Source of the DNA: Caldifarciminota bacterium RBG_13_43_14
Lineage (GTDB): Bacteria; Hydrothermota; Tepidihabitantia; SM23-42
DNA length: 8,708 nucleotides
Assembly (NCBI GenBank): GCA_001771735.1
Contig: MEUM01000138.1
Span: 198-8,905, forward strand
Direction: 5' to 3'
In this document: one piece after another, positions 1 to 7,770 of the stretch
How positions within the stretch are numbered: the stretch's first letter is position 1
Layout: each line of letters starts with the position of its first letter
Program-made: the position numbers and the translations under genes
Notes under the pieces: generated by a model
Database searches by the model: none
What the model saw: only the letters and a program-made list of their open reading frames with translations
What the model was told of the DNA's origin: nothing

Positions 1-1
1 T

Positions 2-613
2 ACGATTGAGACCGCAGCTGCTAATTTGAGCTGGACCTGGGTATATGGAATGCCGGCTGGTGATGGCGTTATCATCGAACGCAGCCTTGGCAATAACTAT
101 GATTCATTGGATTATGAAGCACCGATCGAATCCCTAATGACCTATACCGATATCTCAGATACTTTAGGTGCCGACATGGCGGTTTCTTACCGTCTGTCGC
201 TTCTGACCGGAAAGGCAGTACAATACTTTGATACGGTGGATTTTACCCTGCCATCCGGACAGGAAATATACTCACCCGATACAGAATTTGTGTACATCCC
301 CAATGATACCTTGCTTATTAGCTTTAAAAAAATCGCCGATTATGACACCACCAATATTGAATTATATAAAACAACCTATGTAATACCGGATACTGTACTT
401 GCCCTGCCGATTGAAGATATTCTCAATCTGATGGTATCACCAGTCTGGAGTCAAACCATTGCTGATACTTTTTTTCTATTACCGGCGGACACATTATTGA
501 TTGATACTAATTCAGTGTATGTCTTGAAGATCAGTTCGTCCAAGAATCCGACGCTTCAATATATAACTGACACATCAATCGGATTAATCGTATTTAAACG
601 CATAATTAATTAA
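2..613 (+). CDS. C-terminal part of a probable extracellular fibronectin-III-like protein (5' truncated)
   Basis: The reading frame is open to the left window edge, so this is the C-terminal part of a longer protein; the first full codon is at base 2, and the TTG at 26 is only an internal codon. About 203 residues are visible. The first 75 or so look like one fibronectin type III or similar beta-sandwich domain: an LSWTW strand, then a VIIERS strand, then TYTDISDT followed by VSYRLSLL, the usual spacing of W, Y/I and YR positions. The rest is rich in Asp, Thr, Ser, Ile and Leu with alternating hydrophobic residues, which suggests more beta structure. No transmembrane segment, sorting motif or catalytic motif is visible. 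Its stop codon overlaps the start of the following pilT-like gene by one base, so the two are probably translated together. A secreted or outer-surface role is inferred from composition. The exact family is not recognised. Confidence 0.65.
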   Translation, partial: TIETAAANLSWTWVYGMPAGDGVIIERSLGNNYDSLDYEAPIESLMTYTDISDTLGADMAVSYRLSLLTGKAVQYFDTVDFTLPSGQEIYSPDTEFVYIPNDTLLISFKKIADYDTTNIELYKTTYVIPDTVLALPIEDILNLMVSPVWSQTIADTFFLLPADTLLIDTNSVYVLKISSSKNPTLQYITDTSIGLIVFKRIIN

Positions 614-1673
614 TGACCAAAGCCGATCTCGACGTTCTCCTGGAAGAATTAGTATTGCGCGAAGGATCGGATCTTCATTTACGCTTTGGTGAACCACCAA
701 TGATGCGGGTTACCGGCAGTCTGCAAAAAATGGAGACAAGTCCTCTTGATGACAATAATCTGAAAGAACTTATTTACGGCCTAATGAACGGACAACAGCA
801 AGCTCAGTTCGAAGCGGAGCATGAATTCGATATGGCTTATGAAATATCAGGAGTAGCGCGTTTTCGGGTGAACGTTTTCAGACAGATGCGACATATCGCG
901 GCGGTGATGAGGATCATACCTTTGAAAATCAAATCGCTTGAGGAATGGGGATTTCCGGCGGTTTTCAAAAAGATCGCATTGCTTCCCCGAGGATTGGTGC
1001 TGGTCACCGGGCCTACCGGCAGCGGCAAATCGACGACCCTGGCTTCGATCATAGAACATATTAATCAGACTCAGCGTAAACATATTATTACGATCGAGGA
1101 CCCGATCGAATTTCTTCATCGCGACAAAAATTCAATCATCGAACAACGGGAAAACGGAATTGATACGCATTCATATTCGGAAGCTTTACGGCGTATAATC
1201 AGACAGAATCCGGATATCATTTTAGTCGGTGAAATGCGCGATCTGGATACGATCGCCCAAACTATTACGGCCGCCGAAACTGGTCATTTAGTATTCTCGA
1301 CGCTACATACAATCGACGCAGTTCAAACCATTGACCGAATCATTGATGTTTTCCCGCCAGCGCAGCAACAACAGATAAGATTACAGTTATCAACAACGTT
1401 ACAGGCAGTGATAACCGAGACTTTGCTGCGTCGAAAAGACGGTCCGGGAAGGGTAGCTGCATTCGAGATTATGGTCTGCACCCCGGCGATACGAAGTGCG
1501 ATCCGTGAGGCCAAAACTCCACAGGTTTATACCTCAATTCAAACTGGATCGAGGATGGGCATGATTCAAATGGATCAATATCTAAGGAACCTGCTGAATC
1601 AAGGAATTATCGAGTACGAAGAGGCGCTTACCCATTGTACCAATCCTGATGAATTTGAAAAGCGAGCCCACAC

Positions 1674-1677
<4 letters not shown>
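613..1677 (+). CDS. pilT: PilT-like type IV pilus retraction ATPase (first paralogue)
   Basis: A 354-residue protein of normal PilT length. PilT is a hexameric cytoplasmic ATPase that drives depolymerisation and retraction of type IV pili at the inner-membrane platform. The N-terminal domain carries the SDLHLRFGEPPMMRV pattern (about residues 19-33). The RecA-like domain has Walker A GPTGSGKST at 133-141 (Lys139), the Asp box TIEDPIE from 160, Walker B DIILVGEMRD at 201-210 (Glu207), and the His box TGHLV...TLHT at 223-233 (His225, His232). The C-terminal motif that is AIRNLIRE in classical PilT reads AIRSAIRE at 292-299. GMIQMDQ near the end matches the usual GMQTMDQ. The ATG overlaps the preceding stop (TAATG) with no clear Shine-Dalgarno, so translation is probably coupled. 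The next paralogue overlaps its end by four bases. PilT subfamily membership is sure; whether this is the main retraction motor or a PilU-like partner is not settled by sequence. Confidence 0.95.
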
Positions 1678-2747
<1,070 letters not shown>

Positions 2748-2749
2748 TA

Positions 2750-4825
2750 TTGATCCAAAGAAGATTGAATTTAGACAGCTCGGTACAATACATTAAGGGC
2801 ATAGGTCCAAAACGCGCCTTCTTATTAAAAAAGATCGATGTCAACCAGGTCAAAGATCTTGTCTTTCTCGTCCCACGCCGCTATGTAGATTATACAAAAA
2901 TAGTAAAGATCGGTGAGCTACGAATAAATGATGAAGCCACGGTTACCGGTACGATCAGAACCGTTGAAAAACACAGAACACGCACCAGTGGGAGCATTAT
3001 TCGTCTGCTCCTTGATGATGGTTCGGGAACGATCGGCATAAAATGGTTCAACCGTCCGGACCTCAATAAGAAATTCAATGCCGGTCAACAACTATTGATA
3101 TCTGGGAAAGTAACCTTTTATCATGGCCGGCAATTCGTTAATCCGCTGTACGAGATCCTCACGAACAACGATCAGCAAGGCCAGAGTCACTTCAATATTA
3201 TCCCTATATACCCTTTGACCGAAGGATTGGGCATCTGGGAAATAAGACGCGCAGTTCGCAGAGCTCTGGAGGACTGCGATCAAGAGATCCAAGAAACAAT
3301 TCCTGATTCAATACTTGTTCGGCATCGATTACCAGCGCTTAAGGCAGCATTGTGGAACGTTCATTTCCCTGAGTCTTTGGATCAAGCCGAGCTTGCGCGC
3401 CAGCGGCTTGTTTTTGACGAATTCTTTTATTTTGAACTGGTTCTGGCAATTAGGCGCAGCCAGAGTCAAAAGAATGACGGAATATCGATGAGGGAAAAAG
3501 GCACGCTTACCAAGGAGTATCTTCGCTATTTACCTTTTCAACTCACCCATGGTCAATTAAGGGCAATTGAAGATATCGTCGCGGATATGGCAAAACCCAG
3601 CCCCATGAATCGATTACTTCAGGGCGATGTTGGATCCGGAAAAACTGTTATTGCTATTTACGCAATGCTTGTTGCACTGGAAAATAGATATCAAGCAGCG
3701 CTTATGGCCCCAACTGAGATCCTTGCCGAGCAACACTATTTAGTGATCAGCGAATTACTTGGCCGGCTTGGTATCGCACCGGTACTTCTAACCAGCAGTA
3801 TCCCCGCCAGCGAGCGCAATATAAATATCAATAACATAGCTCAAGGAAAAGTAAATTTCGTCATTGGAACGCATGCCCTGATTGAGGAAAGAATCATGTT
3901 TAAGAACCTTGGTCTTGCAGTTGTTGACGAGCAACATCGTTTTGGTGTAATGCAAAGGGCAGCGATCGTGAACAAAGGTATCAACCCCGATTTTTTGGTA
4001 ATGTCGGCAACGCCGATTCCAAGGACATTAGCTCTTACCTTATACGGTGATCTCGATATCACAACGCTTCGGGAAAAACCTCCTTGCCGGACAAAAGTAT
4101 ACACAAAAATAGTAAAAACTGGCGAACGAAATGATATTCTGGGTTTTATAAGACAAGAACTCAAAAAAGGAAGACAAGCTTTTGTTATTTGCCCGGTTAT
4201 CGAAAAAACAGAAAAAATGATGTTGAAATCCGTAAACGAAGCTTATAAGGAGATCGCTGATCATTTTCCGGAATTCAGCATTGATCTGGTCCATGGACGG
4301 GTAGCATCCGACAAAAAAGCTGATATAATGAACCGGTTCCGGAAAGGAGATATCAATATATTAGTTGCGACAACGGTTATTGAAGTTGGTGTTGATATTC
4401 CCAATGCAACTATGATGTTGATCGAGCACCCAGAACGGTTCGGTCTTGCTCAGTTGCATCAACTCCGGGGGCGCATTGGGAGGGGTTCCGAAAGATCATA
4501 TTGTTTTCTATTTCTTGATCGATTCATTGCATCAGAGACCTATGAACGCATAAGTTATTTCGAAAAAACCGATGACGGGTTTATGCTCGCACAAAAAGAC
4601 ATGAAATTGCGTGGTCCTGGAGAGATCCTTGGTAAAAAACAACATGGATTGCCTGATATTAAGATCGGCGATCTTGAATTAGACCAAAAATTATTATTTA
4701 TGGCACGTGACGATGCTTTTCAGATTATTACCAATGATCCAGACCTAAACTTTGTTGAGAATAAAATCGTAAAAGAACAATTGCAGAAAATGAAAGAAAT
4801 TGCGGAATTGTTGAGAATAGGATGA
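2750..4825 (+). CDS. recG: ATP-dependent DNA helicase RecG
   Basis: A 691-residue protein, close to the usual RecG length. RecG is an SF2 double-stranded DNA translocase that binds stalled forks and branched DNA and drives fork regression and branch migration. The N-terminal part has VQYIKGIGPKRAFLLKK, then the wedge/OB region to about residue 150. Helicase motifs in order: Q-type QLTHGQ at 264-269, Walker A GDVGSGKT at 292-299, APTEILAEQH, DEQH box 393-396, SATPIPRTL from 419, ATTVIEVGVDIP, and QLHQLRGRIGRG at 568-579. The TRG region that couples ATP use to translocation is present as LRGPGE at 620-625, followed by GKKQHG. All key residues appear intact. A TAA at 2738-2740 in the same frame excludes upstream extension, so TTG at 2750 is the first possible start; TTG at 2765 is an alternative. 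No strong Shine-Dalgarno is seen. It lies two bases after the second pilT-like gene and probably shares its transcript. Confidence 0.97.
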   Translation: MIQRRLNLDSSVQYIKGIGPKRAFLLKKIDVNQVKDLVFLVPRRYVDYTKIVKIGELRINDEATVTGTIRTVEKHRTRTSGSIIRLLLDDGSGTIGIKWFNRPDLNKKFNAGQQLLISGKVTFYHGRQFVNPLYEILTNNDQQGQSHFNIIPIYPLTEGLGIWEIRRAVRRALEDCDQEIQETIPDSILVRHRLPALKAALWNVHFPESLDQAELARQRLVFDEFFYFELVLAIRRSQSQKNDGISMREKGTLTKEYLRYLPFQLTHGQLRAIEDIVADMAKPSPMNRLLQGDVGSGKTVIAIYAMLVALENRYQAALMAPTEILAEQHYLVISELLGRLGIAPVLLTSSIPASERNININNIAQGKVNFVIGTHALIEERIMFKNLGLAVVDEQHRFGVMQRAAIVNKGINPDFLVMSATPIPRTLALTLYGDLDITTLREKPPCRTKVYTKIVKTGERNDILGFIRQELKKGRQAFVICPVIEKTEKMMLKSVNEAYKEIADHFPEFSIDLVHGRVASDKKADIMNRFRKGDINILVATTVIEVGVDIPNATMMLIEHPERFGLAQLHQLRGRIGRGSERSYCFLFLDRFIASETYERISYFEKTDDGFMLAQKDMKLRGPGEILGKKQHGLPDIKIGDLELDQKLLFMARDDAFQIITNDPDLNFVENKIVKEQLQKMKEIAELLRIG

Positions 4826-4830
4826 GGAGG
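4825..4830 (+). promoter_or_regulatory. Ribosome binding site of the DUF4837-like gene
   Basis: A perfect AGGAGG lies four bases before the ATG at 4835 and overlaps the recG stop codon (TGA at 4823-4825). It fixes the start of the lipoprotein gene and is the strongest Shine-Dalgarno in the window. Confidence 0.85.
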
Positions 4831-4834
4831 TATT

Positions 4835-5806
4835 ATGGTCATTAAAATAATCAAATACTTTTGCATAATATTTACGATAATAATAAGTATGATTACATGC
4901 GCACGCATCCCTTCACATACCGGGAAAAGTCGCCAGATTATCGTTCTTTCGTGCGAACCGGATTCCCAGTTGATCGAATCAAACATACAAATTTTCCAGT
5001 ATCTGCCCCAGGAAGAGGCACTGTTCAGTTATCTTTGCTTGTCGGATACAGCAATTAAAGCCTTTAAGAAAAATCATGCCATTTTCTTATATGGCTCTTT
5101 GGAGGATGAATTCATTGATCTGCTGCTCGATGATGAAGCGGCCAGGACAACGCGCATTGATACCGCGGCCCTTTTCCAGTTAAATGATGTATGGACAAAA
5201 GATCAAAAGGTTGTTGTCCTAGCAACATCTGAACCTGTTTATGTAAGTTATGCGATCAAGAAATTTGGAAACGTGATAGTCAAGATCTTTGAGGAGCATT
5301 ATTACGAAACAGTAAAACGGACGTATTATCGTGGTGTTATCGATAAAAGCACAAGTAAATCGTTAGGTAAGTATGGAATAAAATTGGTTTTGAATAAAGG
5401 ATGGTTGATCGATTCAACTTATGCTGATCAACGATTTGTTTTCGTACATACTCATTTTCCTGATCGTAGTATTTTCTTTTATAAAATGCCTTACATTGAG
5501 AACTTATCTCCCAACTTAGCAATAGATATCAGGAACGACTTGACCCGGAAATATTATAACGGTGACTACGTATTAAAAGACCTAAATCATGTAGATCCGA
5601 TCGAATTTAAGGGTCTAAAAGGTATTCGAATAAAAGGCGTATGGCAAAACGATTCTCTGGTTGCAGGTGGTCCTTTTATTTCCTATTTTTTCCACAAAAA
5701 CGATTCTCTCTATATTATCGATGCTATGCTATTTAATCCGGGAGAGAGAAAAAGTGACTATTATACTATCCTGGAAGTTATTTTGAATTCCTTCGCTCTG
5801 CAATGA
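4835..5806 (+). CDS. DUF4837-like probable lipoprotein
   Basis: A 323-residue protein. Residues 1-21 form a basic-then-hydrophobic signal sequence ending in MIT before Cys22, a non-ideal lipobox (Thr at -1, Met at -3) that still fits lipid anchoring. The mature part begins with GKSRQIIVLSC, resembling the GKPNEVLVV-type opening of the DUF4837 family. Near the C-terminus, KGVWQNDSLVAGGPFISYFF (267-286) followed by LYIIDAMLFNPGERKSDY and a final hydrophobic helix matches the DUF4837 ending (G-x-W ... GGPF-x-SY ... P-x-x-K-x-x-Y). RTTRIDT near residue 106 sits where the family usually has RN-containing sequence. The function of DUF4837 is unknown; members are mostly lipoproteins of Bacteroidetes and relatives. 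The gene starts nine bases after recG behind a strong Shine-Dalgarno and is probably the last gene of the first transcription unit. Family assignment is from memory of the motif pattern, without a profile search. Confidence 0.75.
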   Translation: MVIKIIKYFCIIFTIIISMITCARIPSHTGKSRQIIVLSCEPDSQLIESNIQIFQYLPQEEALFSYLCLSDTAIKAFKKNHAIFLYGSLEDEFIDLLLDDEAARTTRIDTAALFQLNDVWTKDQKVVVLATSEPVYVSYAIKKFGNVIVKIFEEHYYETVKRTYYRGVIDKSTSKSLGKYGIKLVLNKGWLIDSTYADQRFVFVHTHFPDRSIFFYKMPYIENLSPNLAIDIRNDLTRKYYNGDYVLKDLNHVDPIEFKGLKGIRIKGVWQNDSLVAGGPFISYFFHKNDSLYIIDAMLFNPGERKSDYYTILEVILNSFALQ

Positions 5807-5866
5807 TATTTAAAAACTTTGAATTTTCGATATCGGTCAATGTCATCACCGTAATAGGTTAAAGTC

Positions 5867-5894
5867 TTGACATGAAAGCAAAATTAGTTAATAT
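5867..5894 (+). promoter_or_regulatory. Probable sigma70-type promoter for the TPR-accB-pilT unit
   Basis: A perfect -35 hexamer TTGACA (5867-5872) is followed after 16 bases by TAATAT (5889-5894), a four-of-six match to TATAAT. Transcription would start near 5901, giving a leader of about 30 bases that ends in the Shine-Dalgarno at 5922-5926. It lies in the only sizeable gene gap. The rest of the gap is AT-rich, and no stem followed by a T run was found there, so upstream transcripts may read through. Confidence 0.65.
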
Positions 5895-5921
5895 TAAAGT
5901 GTATATAGTTCCGGAATAATT

Positions 5922-5926
5922 GGAGG
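5922..5926 (+). promoter_or_regulatory. Ribosome binding site fixing the TPR gene start
   Basis: GGAGG lies five bases before the ATG at 5932. It excludes the in-frame TTG at 5920, which overlaps this site, and the out-of-frame ATG at 5928 is too close to it. Confidence 0.8.
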
Positions 5927-5931
5927 AATGT

Positions 5932-7299
5932 ATGGCTGAACGAGATTTTGCCGAGATCGCGCGACTTAGTGAAAAATACTCAAAAGATCCAAAATCCCGT
6001 ATGTTCGTTCAACTTGCTGATGCATATCGAAAGAACGGCATGATGGACGAAGCACTGGATATACTCAATAAAGGACTCCAGTATCATCCAGACTATGCTC
6101 TGGGGTATTTGATCTTGGGTAAATGTTATTTTGACCAGCGAAAATATGAACAAGCAAAAGACGCTTATGAAACCACTCTCAAACATGACCCGCAGAATAT
6201 CGTCGCCTTACGTATGATCGCACAGATCTGTGAAAGTCTAAGAGACGAACCGGGACAGATGTCGGCGTATAAGGAGATACTAACCCTTGATCCTTTCGAT
6301 GCATCGGCAAAAGAGAAACTCATCCATCTTGAGACAATACGGACAAAGGAACCGCTGTATACGATAAGCATTGCCCAAGAATATGAAAAACAGGGAGATC
6401 TTATCAAAGCACTTGATACCTATGAACACCTTTCATTCAATGATCCAAGCGATCTTCTCCTCAAAGAAAAGGTCAAGTTTATAAAATCGAAATTATCAAC
6501 CGATGCAAGACAGGCGGAAGAACACAAGATCGAAGAATTACAAGTCGAAACTTTCTTCCGACCCGACGAGATCGACCTTACTCCTCCCGAAGTCACCGAA
6601 CCGCCACTGGGGCCAACTGAAACCATACAAGCGTCCGAATTGCTCGAACCTGCACCCTCTACCCCATCGGTTGATGATGATTTCGGAGTGATCGAACTAA
6701 AAGAAATTAGTGAGGTGATTGCAACACCGGAAAGTGATACATCGGACATAAAGACCATCAGTACTGATGATGATCAAAGTCTCGACATAATGCAACCGGT
6801 TGAAACTCAAGCAATGGAAGGAACAATTCAAAATATCGATATCATCACACCAACTGAAGAAATTATACCAGAAACCCAGATAACGGAGGAAACGCAGCCC
6901 GAAGAAACTATTGTAAGTGGGGATTTGCTAGAACCCGTGATCGAATCTGAAGATACCCAACCCATTGAACTAAACGAATCGACGACAAGCCAAAACGAAG
7001 TGCCGGAACCAGCCGAAGAATTGTCAATCCTTAAACCGGTTGACACTGATCAACCTATAGAAACACCAATAACCGATCAGCCACCGGTGGCTGAAGACAT
7101 AACACCGACTGTATCCGAGCAGGTTCCTGAGACTCCGTCTGAAGAACCTCCATCTGAAATGACCAAGGAGGAATTACCTCCTGAACCGGCGGGATCAGAT
7201 AAACCTGCCGAATCACAAGAAAAGGATGAATCAGCGAGTAGACCAAAAGAAGAAGATTTCAGAAGTTTTCAAGATTGGCTATCGGGATTACTCAAATGA
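5932..7299 (+). CDS. TPR-repeat protein with long acidic tail and conserved-looking C-terminal tip
   Basis: A 455-residue protein counted from ATG 5932, chosen for its well-placed GGAGG. Residues 21-54, 55-88 and 89-122 are three consecutive 34-residue tetratricopeptide repeats with the usual G/A/Y/P pattern (AYRKNGMMDEAL, KCYFDQRKYEQA, YKEILTLDP). A fourth lies at about 141-172 (IAQEYEKQGDLIKALDTYEH). TPRs form helical scaffolds for protein binding. From about 190 to 440 the chain is low-complexity, rich in Glu, Pro, Thr, Ser and Asp with few Lys or Arg, and surely disordered and very acidic. The last 14 residues (DFRSFQDWLSGLLK) form a predicted amphipathic helix, a plausible docking motif. 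There is no signal peptide or membrane segment, so it is probably cytoplasmic. Its stop overlaps the accB start (ATGA), so the two are probably translated together. The partner is unknown; AccB and the nearby PilT motors are candidates by context only. Confidence 0.85.
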   Translation: MAERDFAEIARLSEKYSKDPKSRMFVQLADAYRKNGMMDEALDILNKGLQYHPDYALGYLILGKCYFDQRKYEQAKDAYETTLKHDPQNIVALRMIAQICESLRDEPGQMSAYKEILTLDPFDASAKEKLIHLETIRTKEPLYTISIAQEYEKQGDLIKALDTYEHLSFNDPSDLLLKEKVKFIKSKLSTDARQAEEHKIEELQVETFFRPDEIDLTPPEVTEPPLGPTETIQASELLEPAPSTPSVDDDFGVIELKEISEVIATPESDTSDIKTISTDDDQSLDIMQPVETQAMEGTIQNIDIITPTEEIIPETQITEETQPEETIVSGDLLEPVIESEDTQPIELNESTTSQNEVPEPAEELSILKPVDTDQPIETPITDQPPVAEDITPTVSEQVPETPSEEPPSEMTKEELPPEPAGSDKPAESQEKDESASRPKEEDFRSFQDWLSGLLK

Positions 7300-7757
7300 G
7301 AATCAAAGAAATTGAAAAAATTCTAAAATTGATCGAAAATAGTGTTGTCAACGAGATAGAGATATGTGATTTTTGGGGAAGACGGGTCCGGGTCTCAAAG
7401 AACGCAGCGGTCTGTAATCCAAATCAGACTGCCTCGGCACCAATTACAAAAATTCCCGAAACTAAAACCGACCCCGTTAGTATTGAAGCAAAACCAGCCG
7501 CCTCGAAAAACAATTTCGTTCCGATTAAGTCCCCAATCGTAGGGACATTCTATCGCGCATCAGCACCTGATGCTCCCCCCTATGTCGAGGTTGGAGACAT
7601 CGTTAAACCAGGCCAGGCCGTCTGTATCATTGAAGCGATGAAACTTATGAATGAAATCGAAGCTGATATTGCTGGAAGGATCATTGAAGTACTGGTCAAA
7701 AACGAATCTCCGGTTGAATATAATCAGGAATTATTTTTAATTGAACCTTTAAAATAG
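7296..7757 (+). CDS. accB: Acetyl-CoA carboxylase biotin carboxyl carrier protein
   Basis: A 153-residue AccB (BCCP). It carries biotin between biotin carboxylase (AccC) and the carboxyltransferase (AccA/AccD) in the first committed step of fatty acid synthesis. The N-terminal MRIKEIEKILKLIENS with EIEI matches the BCCP region that binds AccC. Residues about 40-72 form an Ala/Pro/Lys-rich flexible linker. The biotinyl domain from about 75 has SPIVGTFYRASAPDAPPYV, including the protruding thumb loop, and the biotinylation site EAMKLMNE with Lys116. The start is the ATG at 7296, in an ATGA overlap with the TPR gene; an in-frame TTG at 7275 would add seven residues foreign to the family. It is unusual that accC does not follow directly: a pilT-like gene starts 13 bases downstream. 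Confidence 0.96.
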   Translation: MRIKEIEKILKLIENSVVNEIEICDFWGRRVRVSKNAAVCNPNQTASAPITKIPETKTDPVSIEAKPAASKNNFVPIKSPIVGTFYRASAPDAPPYVEVGDIVKPGQAVCIIEAMKLMNEIEADIAGRIIEVLVKNESPVEYNQELFLIEPLK

Positions 7758-7758
7758 C

Positions 7759-7763
7759 AAGGA
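7759..7763 (+). promoter_or_regulatory. Ribosome binding site of the third pilT-like gene
   Basis: AAGGA lies seven bases before the ATG at 7771 and just after the accB stop. It supports that start and independent ribosome loading on the third pilT-like gene. Confidence 0.65.
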
Positions 7764-7770
7764 TTAATAA

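Larger units (their letters stand above)
5807..5931 (+). other. Intergenic gap between the two transcription units
   Basis: This 125-base AT-rich gap is the only sizeable non-coding stretch. Besides the promoter and Shine-Dalgarno listed separately, it holds the 8-base palindrome CGATATCG (5828-5835) and a weak inverted repeat CGGT/ACCG around a 10-base loop (5834-5851). Neither has a following T run, so neither reads as an intrinsic terminator. No GATC occurs here, although GATC is frequent in the flanking genes. Confidence 0.6.

Noticed and set aside
847..1119. Antisense open frame of about 90 codons opposite the first pilT-like gene
   Set aside because: It lies wholly opposite a well-conserved ATPase core, and its product is basic and resembles no known protein.
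3841..4164. Antisense open frame of about 107 codons opposite recG
   Set aside because: It is opposite helicase motifs under clear protein-level constraint and has no recognisable product.
2750..4825. RecG as part of a phage-defence or mobile system
   Set aside because: Length, domain order and the TRG motif fit the housekeeping RecG, and no nuclease, methylase or integrase is nearby.
4861..5058. Short plus-strand frame inside the DUF4837-like gene
   Set aside because: It is in a different frame within a gene that has a strong ribosome site and a family-like C-terminus; no motif is seen in the short product.
5834..5851. Possible terminator hairpin after the DUF4837-like gene
   Set aside because: The stem has only four pairs, the loop has ten bases and no T run follows.
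5920..5931. TTG start adding four residues to the TPR protein
   Set aside because: It overlaps the GGAGG that serves the ATG at 5932.
6420..6758. Antisense open frame of about 112 codons rich in Ser and Val
   Set aside because: Its composition is the expected mirror of the Asp/Glu/Thr-rich sense strand, which also leaves few antisense stops.
7275..7295. TTG start adding seven residues to AccB
   Set aside because: AccB proteins start with an M-x-I-K/R-x-I pattern, which the ATG at 7296 provides, in a typical ATGA overlap.
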